In this document: positions 42,807 through 50,437 of the stretch, piece after piece
Layout: the number at the start of each line of letters is the position of its first letter
How positions within the stretch are numbered: the first letter of the stretch is position 1
Source: JBMOKU01 sp049324315
Lineage (GTDB): Bacteria; Bacillota; Clostridia; Peptostreptococcales; Thermotaleaceae
DNA: 64,000 nt
Direction of reading: 5' to 3'
Assembly: GCA_049324315.1 (NCBI GenBank)
Contig: JBMOKU010000053.1
Location: 1-64,000 of the forward strand
Notes under the pieces: generated by a model
Seen by the model: only the letters and a program-made list of their open reading frames with translations
Database searches by the model: none
Told to the model about the DNA's origin: nothing
Made by a program: the position numbers and the translations under genes

Positions 42807-43189
42807 TTTTGCTATATTCACCACTCCACACTAATCCATTGCTTAGACCCAGTATTTATATGTGAAAAAATAGCATATACCAATGTGGATAAGTTTATAC
42901 CTATTGAAGAAATATTGGAAAATACGATTACTGGTCTAAAAGGAGTGGGGGGACTGCAGACAAGGGGGAAGTATCGGCAAGGGCTTCCCAAATCACCTTA
43001 TCAGTAGTATAAATTCATAAATAGATTCATGAAATAAAGCGGCGTAAGCCGTCTTTGTTCATATCTAGAAAATAATGCCACACAAATTTCTGGATATAGT
43101 ATTTGCAGAGGGGAATCCCCTCTGTCGTTTTAAGGGGGGCTCAGCCTATAAAACAGGTGTCAAAAGGGGCTGTGGAGACCCCTGGCATA
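42807..43189 (+). other. gene-free region with several hairpins and a DnaA box
   Basis: No coding frame is convincing. A minus-strand DnaA box TGTGGATAA lies at 42894-42902. AAAG-CGGC-GTAA-GCCG-TCTTT (about 43036-43057) is a terminator-like stem, and GCAGAGGGGA-ATCCCCTCTGTC (about 43108-43129) a strong palindrome, followed by GGGGGGC and GACCCC segments that can pair further. It could be an untranslated leader of the next gene or a small RNA; I cannot assign it. Confidence 0.35.
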
Positions 43190-43214
43190 AACAAATTGAG
43201 TGTATCAATTTGTT
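43190..43214. promoter_or_regulatory. 25-bp perfect dyad, possible operator
   Basis: AACAAATTGA-GTGTA-TCAATTTGTT, ten perfect base pairs each side, 42 bp before the SpoIID-amidase start. There is no T-run, so a protein-binding site is more likely than a terminator. Confidence 0.5.
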
Positions 43215-43255
43215 CTATAGAGACACTTACGTTCAAGTAAAAGGGGGGTAAGGAG

Positions 43256-44692
43256 TTGGATGAGAGGAATGACGCTTTATATGTAAAAATATATAGTCAT
43301 GCGATCGAACGGATCGTTTTTAAATCTATTAGAGACGTGGTTAAGGAAATGGTTGCTGCACAAATGCCCATATCCTTTGAAATAGAAGCATTGAAAGCAC
43401 AAGCAGTTATTGCAAGGACGGCAATTGTTAGGAAAATGAGATTATTCGGGGGAAATGGATGCTCTAAGTATAATGAGGCAGATTTTTGCGATGATGGACA
43501 CTGCGGAAGTTGGGCTCCGATGGAAGTATTACGAGAACAGTGGGGTAGCGATTTTGAAGAAATGTGGAAGAAGATAACGATAGCAGAAGAAGAGACAAAA
43601 GATCAGATTATTACATTAAATAATAAAGTAATAGATCCCAGATTTCATGCAGCTTGTGGAGGCTCAACCGAGAATTCAGAAAAGGTGGAAGATAACAGAA
43701 TTCTATATCTTAGAAAGGTCTTGTGTGAGTATTGCAAAGACTCACCTTATTGGAATCACTCAATGGAAATGACTCTGGAAGAGATTGAAACGAAATTAAA
43801 TGTCTCGATTCTAGACTACTCCCCGAAAGAGGGCCCGCAAATTGAAGGTGTAATTGAAAATATTGTCAGAGACGAAGAAGGACGGGTCGTCCGCTTAAGA
43901 ATTGCCGGTAAAGAATTTAAGGGAACAGAGGTTATGGAATTATTAGGATTAAACTCAACCAGATTTGGATGGAAACCAGTGGCTTTCAAATTTGAAACGC
44001 AAGGGAAAGGAGACGGCCTAGGATTATGCCAATATGGCGCTAATAAGATGGCAGCAGAAGGAAAGACCGCTGAAGAAATTTTAAAATACTACTATACCGG
44101 TATCCAGACAAAACAGTATGAAAAACCAAGTATCCATAAACCATTAAACGGAAAGATCATCGTTGTTGATCCGGGACATGGTGGAGATAATATGGAGGAT
44201 TCTGTTGGACCAACGGGCTTAAGGGAGAAAGATGTTAACCTATCCATAAGTAAAATACTGGTAAAGATCCTCCGAGAGGCAGGTGCCACTGTTTACGAGA
44301 CACGAAGTGAAGATGTTTATATACCATTAAGCAAGAGAGCTGCTCTGGCTAATGAAGTAAGACCCCATTTCTTTTTAAGTATACATCAGAACTCCTTTCC
44401 CAATGCGTATATATCAGGGACTGAAATATACTACTATCGAGGGGACAAAGACGGTGAGGCCTTGGGAGAATTGATTGCACGGGCGCTATCTGAAAGTTTA
44501 GGCACAGTGGAACGTGGCGCGAAGGTGGCGGATTTCTATTTATTGAGAGAAGTAAAAAGTCCTGCTATTCAGATCGAAGTCGGATATATTACCAATGCGG
44601 AAGAAGAAATAAAAATGAAGGATGACAGCTATCATGAAAAAGCCGCAAAAGCCATTGTAGATGCCTTGACGAGATATTACAGTTATAACTAA
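43256..44692 (+). CDS. SpoIID-domain / N-acetylmuramoyl-L-alanine amidase fusion
   Basis: 478 residues from a TTG behind GGGGGGTAAGGAG. The first 290 residues are SpoIID-like (FEIEALKAQAVIARTAIV near 40, with the catalytic Glu; GHGLGLCQYGAN-like GDGLGLCQYGANKMA near 253). From about 300 it is an Amidase_3 domain with VVDPGHGGD, LREKDVNLS, FFLSIHQNS and AIQIEVGYITN supplying the zinc ligands and Glu. It would both cleave glycan strands and strip stem peptides. No signal peptide or membrane helix is seen, so the site of action (mother-cell cytoplasm after lysis, or unusual export) is open. Confidence 0.88.
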   Translation: MDERNDALYVKIYSHAIERIVFKSIRDVVKEMVAAQMPISFEIEALKAQAVIARTAIVRKMRLFGGNGCSKYNEADFCDDGHCGSWAPMEVLREQWGSDFEEMWKKITIAEEETKDQIITLNNKVIDPRFHAACGGSTENSEKVEDNRILYLRKVLCEYCKDSPYWNHSMEMTLEEIETKLNVSILDYSPKEGPQIEGVIENIVRDEEGRVVRLRIAGKEFKGTEVMELLGLNSTRFGWKPVAFKFETQGKGDGLGLCQYGANKMAAEGKTAEEILKYYYTGIQTKQYEKPSIHKPLNGKIIVVDPGHGGDNMEDSVGPTGLREKDVNLSISKILVKILREAGATVYETRSEDVYIPLSKRAALANEVRPHFFLSIHQNSFPNAYISGTEIYYYRGDKDGEALGELIARALSESLGTVERGAKVADFYLLREVKSPAIQIEVGYITNAEEEIKMKDDSYHEKAAKAIVDALTRYYSYN

Positions 44693-44719
44693 ACCAGTAT
44701 ATTCCAAGAGCTTTTGTTC

Positions 44720-44748
44720 TTGACATTACAAATTCGACATTGTATAAT
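44720..44748 (+). promoter_or_regulatory. sigma-A promoter P1 of veg, overlapped by a Spo0A box
   Basis: TTGACA (44720-44725), 17-bp spacer, TATAAT (44743-44748), a consensus promoter. The spacer contains TTCGACA (44733-44739), a perfect Spo0A box in reverse, placed to block this promoter. Confidence 0.75.
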
Positions 44749-44762
44749 ATTTAGTTATAAAT

Positions 44763-44791
44763 TTGACAAATTTTGTACAATGTGGTACAAT
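44763..44791 (+). promoter_or_regulatory. sigma-A promoter P2 of veg
   Basis: TTGACA (44763-44768), 17-bp spacer, TACAAT (44786-44791), 43 bp downstream of P1. Confidence 0.75.
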
Positions 44792-44822
44792 AACATTGTA
44801 TACTTTGAAAGAAGGTGATTAG

Positions 44823-45089
44823 GTGGCTACTAAAAATACATTAGCCGAGATCAGAAAGAACGTAGAGCACTTTGTTGGTGAAAAAGTTAGATTAAAAGCT
44901 AACAAAGGGCGTAAAAAAGTGTCTGTAAAGGAAGGCGTATTGGAAAAAACTTACCCTAACATCTTTGTCGTGCGTATTGATGGTGGTTTTAATACAAGTA
45001 GAAGAGTATCTTACAGCTATTCAGATATACTTACCGAAACTGTTGAGGTGACGTTGTGTAACAACGAGAAAAAAATACAGGTCAGCTAG
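44823..45089 (+). CDS. veg: Veg protein
   Basis: 88 residues from a GTG behind AAAGAAGGTGA. MATKNTLAEIRKNVEHFVGEKV-type start and the segment GRKKVSVKEGVLEKTYPNIFVV are typical of Veg. In B. subtilis Veg stimulates biofilm matrix genes and influences spore outgrowth. Very strong expression is expected from two consensus promoters, as is known for veg. Terminator directly downstream. Confidence 0.93.
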   Translation: MATKNTLAEIRKNVEHFVGEKVRLKANKGRKKVSVKEGVLEKTYPNIFVVRIDGGFNTSRRVSYSYSDILTETVEVTLCNNEKKIQVS

Positions 45090-45101
45090 TCAATCATAGG
45101 G

Positions 45102-45133
45102 CCGTCTATCTTTTGATAGACGGTTTATTTTTT
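45102..45133 (+). terminator. terminator of veg
   Basis: CCGTCTATC-TTTT-GATAGACGG followed by TTTATTTTTT. Confidence 0.9.
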
Positions 45134-45439
45134 GAAAAGATGGAAAAAATTTTTATTAGGTTGATTAAATCTTTATACAATGGATTGGAGATCAAATGTT
45201 CTTGTAGAAATCAGAAAATTATTCAAATTCTAATTATACATAGAAAAATGAATAAAATGTTAAAAAATGGAATGTGAATGAATATCCAAATAATTTACAT
45301 CATATGGAAGTGATTCTTGAGGCCAGAAAAATAAAAGGGTTGAAAGATTTGTCGATAATCTATATACTGTTAGTAGAACGGTATAAATTGCCACAATGTG
45401 GAAAAATACGCATACGAAAAGATGTCGGGAGGGAATATT
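45134..45439 (+). promoter_or_regulatory. arcA upstream region with possible ARG box
   Basis: About 300 bp of AT-rich DNA. ATGAATAAAATGTTAA (45248-45263) is near the ArgR/AhrC box, and a reversed half TTATTCA lies about 30 bp upstream (near 45217). This fits arginine-dependent control of arcA but the match is imperfect. No clear promoter hexamers or gene seen. Confidence 0.35.
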
Positions 45440-46669
45440 ATGACAGACAGAACGCCTTTTTTGAATGTCAGGTCAGAAATTGGCAAATTAAAGGCAGTAA
45501 TGCTGCATCGTCCGGGAAAGGAATTGGAAAGACTTACCCCACAATATCTCCATGAATTACTCTTTGATGATATACCGTGGTTAAAAAAGGTACAAGAAGA
45601 GCATGATGGATTTGCAGATGCACTGCGGGCCAGAGGTGTAACAGTATACTATTATCAAAAGATGCTGGAAGACATCCTACGAGATGAAAAGGTAAAGGAT
45701 GGGATTGTCAGTGAAGTGCTGGAAAAGTGCAGCATTGAAAATCCGGAGCTGACAGACTTAATCAAGGATTTTGTTATGAAGAAGGATGCCAAAGATGCTG
45801 CAGAGTTACTAATTGCAGGCCTTCACAAAAAGGATTTTGTTCATGTGGAAAGAGAAATGCATTTAAGCGACTACATAAAAGAGGATTATCCTTTCTACAT
45901 TAATCCGCTTCCCAACTTATATTTTACACGGGATCCGGGAGCAACCATTGGAAATGGTCTTTGCGTAAACTCTATGCAGACGAAGGCTAGAGAAAGAGAA
46001 ACGATGATATTGAAATACATCTACAAATATCATCCCACCTTCAAGAGCGAATGCAGTCCGCTTTGGTATGACTACACCCATAAGTACAGTATTGAAGGTG
46101 GAGATATTCTTGTACTTGGTGAAAACGTTGTCGCCATAGGCTGCAGTGAGAGGACTTCTGCCAGAGCCATTGAAGAAGTGGCCATGAACCTGTTTAAAAG
46201 AGATGATAAAATCAGAGAGGTATTGGCAGTGCAAATTCCTTTTACACGGGCGTATATGCACTTAGATACGGTATTTACAATGGTTGACTATGATAAGTTT
46301 ACGATTTTCCCAGGCGTAGAAGATAAAGTAAGAACGTTCAGACTTACACCCGGGAAAGCGTTTCCGAAAGTAGAGCCGCTGCCTGACTTGTTGACTGCAC
46401 TAAAGGATTCTTTACGGCTGCCGGCTGTTCAATTTATTCAAAGCGGTGGTGGTGATGAAATCACTGCTGCCAGAGAACAATGGAATGACAGCACCAATAC
46501 ATTGGCGATAGCACCAGGTGTCGTCGTTACCTATAACAGAAACGAAGCATCCAATAGCACTTTGAGAAAGCATGGCATTGAGGTCATCGAAATAGAAGGC
46601 TCAGAGTTGGTAAGAGGCCGAGGAGGCCCAAGATGTATGAGCATGCCATTGGTGAGAGATACTATTTAA
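45440..46669 (+). CDS. arcA: arginine deiminase
   Basis: 409 residues; hydrolyses arginine to citrulline and ammonia, first step of the ADI pathway. The catalytic Cys is in RGGPRCMSMP near the C-terminus; FTRDPGATIGNG near residue 157 and GGDEITAAREQWND near 339 carry the guanidinium-binding and catalytic Asp/His residues. The ATG at 45440 follows CGGGAGGGA; the frame is open upstream to 45398 without a site. A terminator separates it from lrp, arcB and arcC. Confidence 0.96.
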   Translation: MTDRTPFLNVRSEIGKLKAVMLHRPGKELERLTPQYLHELLFDDIPWLKKVQEEHDGFADALRARGVTVYYYQKMLEDILRDEKVKDGIVSEVLEKCSIENPELTDLIKDFVMKKDAKDAAELLIAGLHKKDFVHVEREMHLSDYIKEDYPFYINPLPNLYFTRDPGATIGNGLCVNSMQTKARERETMILKYIYKYHPTFKSECSPLWYDYTHKYSIEGGDILVLGENVVAIGCSERTSARAIEEVAMNLFKRDDKIREVLAVQIPFTRAYMHLDTVFTMVDYDKFTIFPGVEDKVRTFRLTPGKAFPKVEPLPDLLTALKDSLRLPAVQFIQSGGGDEITAAREQWNDSTNTLAIAPGVVVTYNRNEASNSTLRKHGIEVIEIEGSELVRGRGGPRCMSMPLVRDTI

Positions 46670-46682
46670 TACCTGAGAATGG

Positions 46683-46711
46683 AAAAGTCTGAGTGAAGAT
46701 CAGACTTTTTT
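46683..46711 (+). terminator. terminator of arcA
   Basis: AAAAGTCTGA pairs with TCAGACTTTTTT across a GTGAAGA loop. Confidence 0.88.
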
Positions 46712-46892
46712 CAATTCCGTAATAATTACGGCGCGAACTAGAATAATCAAAAAATGATACGAATATTTATAGATATACAATAAAAAAACCTAAAAAATAT
46801 TAAAAAATCAATAAAAACATCTTGCAATTGGTAATGGAAAAATATAAAATATGAAGTGTAAGGGATATGTAAAAAGATGGCGGAGGTTGTAG

Positions 46893-47345
46893 ATGGATAA
46901 GTATGATCTAGCGATTATCGATGAACTTCAGAAAAATGGAAAAATCAGCATTGTAGAACTGGGAAAGCAAATCGGATTGTCTACTTCTGCAACCAGTGAG
47001 AGGATCAAGAAACTTGAACAGGAGGATATCATTCAAGGGTACCGTGCCATCATCAATGCAGATAAAATCGGCATTGATATTACCGCCTTTGTGACGATTC
47101 AAACGGGCAACATGTCGATCCATGAAATGTCAAAAATGCTGGCTTCGATTCCTCAGATACAGGAATGCCATAAGGTAACAGGAGATGCATCCTTTATGGT
47201 GAAGGTGAAGACTGGCAGTACCAAGGAACTCGTAAAGCTTTTGGATCAGATCAGTGATGTGACCCTCAGTACATATACTTATATGGTTCTTTCTACCATC
47301 AAAGAGACTACATGTATAGACTTGCAAAACGTATCTACAGAGTAA
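46893..47345 (+). CDS. Lrp/AsnC-family transcriptional regulator
   Basis: 150 residues. N-terminal HTH (IDELQKNGKISIVELGKQIGLSTSATSERIKKLE at about 8-42) and a C-terminal RAM ligand domain from about 65 (TAFVTIQTG). It binds amino acids and DNA. Located between arcA and arcBC, with CGGAGG before the ATG and 55 nt before arcB, it is the likely local regulator of arginine catabolism, perhaps sensing arginine or another amino acid. Confidence 0.9.
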   Translation: MDKYDLAIIDELQKNGKISIVELGKQIGLSTSATSERIKKLEQEDIIQGYRAIINADKIGIDITAFVTIQTGNMSIHEMSKMLASIPQIQECHKVTGDASFMVKVKTGSTKELVKLLDQISDVTLSTYTYMVLSTIKETTCIDLQNVSTE

Positions 47346-47400
47346 TGAATTTGGGATATACCCATAAAATTAGAACAAAGACGATGAGGAGGAAAAAAGC

Positions 47401-48396
47401 ATGGCAGTAAATTTAAAAGGAAGACATTTCTTGACATTAAAGGATTTTACACCAAATGAAATCAAGTACTTACTAAATCTTTCCAGAGACCTGAAAAACA
47501 AAAAGAGAATCGGTGGTAAAGAAAAATTATTGGCAGGCAAAAATGTTGTATTATTATTTGAAAAGGGTTCAACAAGAACAAGATGCGCATTTGAAGTTGC
47601 TGCCATGGATGAAGGTGCCGGCGTTACTTTCTTAGGATCAAGTGACAGCCAAATGGGTAAAAAGGAATCCATGGAGGATACAGCAAAGGTTCTTGGCAGA
47701 ATGTATGACGGTATTGAATTCAGAGGCTTTAAGCAAGAAACGGTAGAGATCTTAGCAGAGCATGCAGGGGTACCGGTATGGAACGGCTTAACAGATATGT
47801 ATCATCCGACACAAATCTTGGCAGATTTCTTAACTGTTACGGAGCACGTAGATAAGCCATTAAACAAAGTGAAGTTCGTATATGTAGGTGATGCAAGAAA
47901 TAACATGGGTAACTCTTTAATGATCGGATCTGCAAAAATGGGCGTGCATTTTGTTGCATTAGCACCAAAAGAATTATTCCCAGCAGAAGAATTGGTTGCA
48001 GAAATGAAAGAAGTTGCAAAGGAAACAGGAGCGACGATTACATTAACTGAAAACATTGACGAAGCAGTGAAGGATGCAGATGTTATCTACACAGATGTAT
48101 GGGTATCCATGGGAGAAGAAGATCAATTCGAGCAAAGAATTAAGCTGCTTCACAAATACCAAGTAAACATGGATATGATCAGAAAGACTGGGAACCCAAA
48201 TGTTATCTTCATGCACTGCTTGCCAGCATTCCATGACTTAGAAACAAAAGTTGGTAGAGAAGTATTTGAAAAGTACGGCTTAAAAGAAATGGAAGTAACG
48301 GATGAAGTGTTCAGAAGCAAGCATTCCGTTGTATTTGATGAAGCAGAGAATAGATTGCATACAATCAAGGCAGTTATGGTGGCTACAATCGGCTAA
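47401..48396 (+). CDS. arcB: ornithine carbamoyltransferase, catabolic
   Basis: 331 residues; converts citrulline and phosphate to ornithine and carbamoyl phosphate. Motifs: carbamoyl-phosphate loop KGSTRTRCAFE near residue 56, HPTQILAD near 135, and HCLPAFHD near 272. The ADI neighbours show the catabolic direction. GAGGAGG precedes the ATG. ArcC follows after a strong intercistronic hairpin. Confidence 0.95.
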   Translation: MAVNLKGRHFLTLKDFTPNEIKYLLNLSRDLKNKKRIGGKEKLLAGKNVVLLFEKGSTRTRCAFEVAAMDEGAGVTFLGSSDSQMGKKESMEDTAKVLGRMYDGIEFRGFKQETVEILAEHAGVPVWNGLTDMYHPTQILADFLTVTEHVDKPLNKVKFVYVGDARNNMGNSLMIGSAKMGVHFVALAPKELFPAEELVAEMKEVAKETGATITLTENIDEAVKDADVIYTDVWVSMGEEDQFEQRIKLLHKYQVNMDMIRKTGNPNVIFMHCLPAFHDLETKVGREVFEKYGLKEMEVTDEVFRSKHSVVFDEAENRLHTIKAVMVATIG

Positions 48397-48404
48397 GGAC
48401 CATA

Positions 48405-48440
48405 CATCGGAGGGACGGTGCGCAAAGCTGTCCTCCGATG
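48405..48440 (+). other. intercistronic hairpin between arcB and arcC
   Basis: CATCGGAGG-GAC pairs with GTCCTCCGATG (12 bp with one bulge). It is followed by GGTAATCG, not a T-run, so it may protect the upstream mRNA or tune arcC level. Confidence 0.6.
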
Positions 48441-48468
48441 GGTAATCGAAATAGGGGGAGAAATTTTC

Positions 48469-49425
48469 ATGAAAAAGGAAAGAATCGTTATTGCCCTTGG
48501 AGGAAACGCACTGCAAGCTGATCCCAAGGATACAACTGCAGAGTCCCAGTTAGTTACTGCAAGAGAAACTGCGAAACCTCTTGTGGACTTGATTGAAGAA
48601 GGGCATGAGGTGATCATTGCCCATGGAAATGGCCCTCAAGTAGGACAGATGGTTGCCACATATGAAGCTGCAGCTGCAGCGGCAGGTGTGCCGGTTATGC
48701 CGTTCCCAGAATGCGGTGCCATGAGCCAAGGATATATTGGTTATCATCTACAACAGGCAGTTAGGGAAGAAATGTTGGCAAGAGGCGTTGGCAAAAGTGT
48801 AGCAGCCATTGTTACACAGGTTGTTGTAGATAAAGATGATCCAGGATTTAAAAACCCAACAAAACCGGTAGGGTCTTTCTTCTCCGCAGAAGAAGCGAAG
48901 AAGCTTGAAGAAGAAAAGGGCTTTACCATGAAGGAAGATGCAGGAAGAGGATGGAGAAGAGTTGTGGCTTCACCGGTCCCTGTAGATGTTGTGGAAGCAC
49001 CGATCGTAAAGACACTCGTAGATGCAGGACATGTTGTGATCACCGTTGGTGGCGGCGGTGTACCGGTGATTGATAAAGGCAATGGTGTATTAGAAGGCGT
49101 ACCAGCTGTTATTGACAAGGATTTCGCTTCAGAGAAGATTGCAGAAATTCTGGATGCGGACTACCTAATCATTCTTACAGCGGTTGAACAGGTAGCGATC
49201 AACTTTAACAAGCCGAACCAAAAGAACCTGGCACAGATTACAATCGCTGAAGCTGAACAATACATTGAAGAAGGACACTTTGCGCCGGGCTCCATGCTTC
49301 CTAAGGTAAAAGCGGCATTAAAGTTTGTTCAATCCAAGCCTGGCAGAAAAGCACTGATTACTTCTCTTGAAAAAGCAAAGGAAGGAATCGAAGGAAAAAC
49401 AGGTACAGTTATTATAGCTGAATAG
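48469..49425 (+). CDS. arcC: carbamate kinase
   Basis: 318 residues; makes ATP from ADP and carbamoyl phosphate, releasing CO2 and ammonia. Amino-acid-kinase fold with VIALGGNALQ at the N-terminus, HGNGPQVGQM near residue 50, VGGGGVPVI near 187 and DKDFASEKIAEIL near 210. The start follows GGGGGGAG; the longer frame to 48418 covers the hairpin and is unlikely. No arcD antiporter lies in the window, so arginine/ornithine exchange must be encoded elsewhere. Confidence 0.96.
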   Translation: MKKERIVIALGGNALQADPKDTTAESQLVTARETAKPLVDLIEEGHEVIIAHGNGPQVGQMVATYEAAAAAAGVPVMPFPECGAMSQGYIGYHLQQAVREEMLARGVGKSVAAIVTQVVVDKDDPGFKNPTKPVGSFFSAEEAKKLEEEKGFTMKEDAGRGWRRVVASPVPVDVVEAPIVKTLVDAGHVVITVGGGGVPVIDKGNGVLEGVPAVIDKDFASEKIAEILDADYLIILTAVEQVAINFNKPNQKNLAQITIAEAEQYIEEGHFAPGSMLPKVKAALKFVQSKPGRKALITSLEKAKEGIEGKTGTVIIAE

Positions 49426-49438
49426 TAAGATGATATCA

Positions 49439-49475
49439 GGGACCTATGGAATACGTAGGTCTCTTCCTTTTTGAT
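49439..49475 (+). terminator. terminator of arcC
   Basis: GGGACCTA pairs with TAGGTCTC (one wobble), then TTCCTTTTTGATT. Confidence 0.65.
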
Positions 49476-49504
49476 TGTCATCGTCAAATCCGGTGTGTTA
49501 TAAT
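49475..49504 (+). promoter_or_regulatory. sigma-A promoter of the YopX-like gene
   Basis: TTGTCA (49475-49480), 18-bp spacer, TATAAT (49499-49504). Confidence 0.6.
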
Positions 49505-49554
49505 TTAGTTCCAAGGACATTATTTTAGACACGATAGAAAGCGAGACTATAAAT

Positions 49555-50046
49555 ATGTTTGATGAGGATCGAATGGATCTAAATAAAGTGAGGGTATGGT
49601 CATATCAACATAAAAAGATGATTAAGGCTGATCGCTTATATATGCCAAAGGGGATGACGATCGAGAATATGCCCTTTGGTCAAAGTGTTTTTGGCGTCAG
49701 CTGGCTGAACAAGGAATATGATAAGGACTTTGAAGTGATGCAGTTTTCAGGATTATATGATGTCAATGACGTTCCGATCTTTGAAGGGGATGTGGTCCAT
49801 GGCTTCATACCTCTTAATCTATTTCATGACGAAGAAAGCTGTACGGATGAAGAGTGTTATAAAGAGGATGCCATTGCAGGATCTGCTGTGGAAGTCATTG
49901 GAGAAGTACTGTATGAAAAAGGTGGATTCCTTATTCAGTATGCCGAAGATGAAACAGAAATACTAGTACCTGTGCTGCTCGATGAAGTAGAAGATATCGA
50001 AGTGCTGGGGAATATTTTTGAGGGATATGAAGTGGAAAGTAGTTAG
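49555..50046 (+). CDS. YopX-like protein
   Basis: 163 residues. The pattern VMQFSGLYDVNDVPIFEGDVV near 60-82, then GEVLYEKGGFLIQYA near 115-130 and LGNIFEGYE at the end, follows the YopX family of phage-borne small proteins of unknown function. An ATG at 49573, preceded by GAGGATC, is an alternative start that would begin MDLNKVRVWS. No other phage genes are adjacent, so this is probably a domesticated or stranded copy. Confidence 0.65.
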   Translation: MFDEDRMDLNKVRVWSYQHKKMIKADRLYMPKGMTIENMPFGQSVFGVSWLNKEYDKDFEVMQFSGLYDVNDVPIFEGDVVHGFIPLNLFHDEESCTDEECYKEDAIAGSAVEVIGEVLYEKGGFLIQYAEDETEILVPVLLDEVEDIEVLGNIFEGYEVESS

Positions 50047-50437
50047 AGGTTAGAAGTTAGACGTTAGAAGCAAAAAACAAAAGAAAAAGACTTTAGAAAA
50101 TGGGGACTGCAGGGACAGTCCCCATTTGTGTTTTCAATTGTAGGGGCGCGCATTGCGCGTCCGTCAGTCCCTACTAGTAGCAAAACCATGTGAATGGCTC
50201 GTATCATTATATATTTATTAACAGTAATGCAAGCATAATGATTTAGCTAATATCCAATAATGATGGTAGTTCTTGCGGACGCCCAATGGGCGCCCCTACA
50301 GTTTGTTCGGAAAGCTAAGGGCTTTTTTACCAGATTTTAGCCGTATTCCGTACCCTTTGTCTCACAAAGTGTTTTGCTTTCACCCGAAAGAATGACTCGA
50401 ATACTTCTAACCTCTAACTTCTAACGCCTAACCTCTT
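50039..50437. repeat. ~400-bp repeat island flanked by inverted TTAGAAGTTAGACG modules
   Basis: GTTAGAGGTTAGAAGTTAGA (50042 onward) faces CTAACCTCTAACTTCTAACG (50408 onward). Inside are GGGGACTGC-AGG-GACAGTCCCC (about 50102-50123), a GTAGGG palindrome at 50140-50163 and another in reverse at 50276-50300. No coding frame is seen. It separates the arc/YopX block from the convergent ABC operon. Confidence 0.7.

Noticed and set aside
42807..43189. 6S RNA or a known riboswitch in the gap
   Set aside because: Hairpins are present but I could not match any conserved core of a known RNA family, so it is left unassigned.
45274..45555. 93-codon plus-strand frame overlapping the arcA start
   Set aside because: Its second half only shadows arcA in another frame and no Shine-Dalgarno precedes it.
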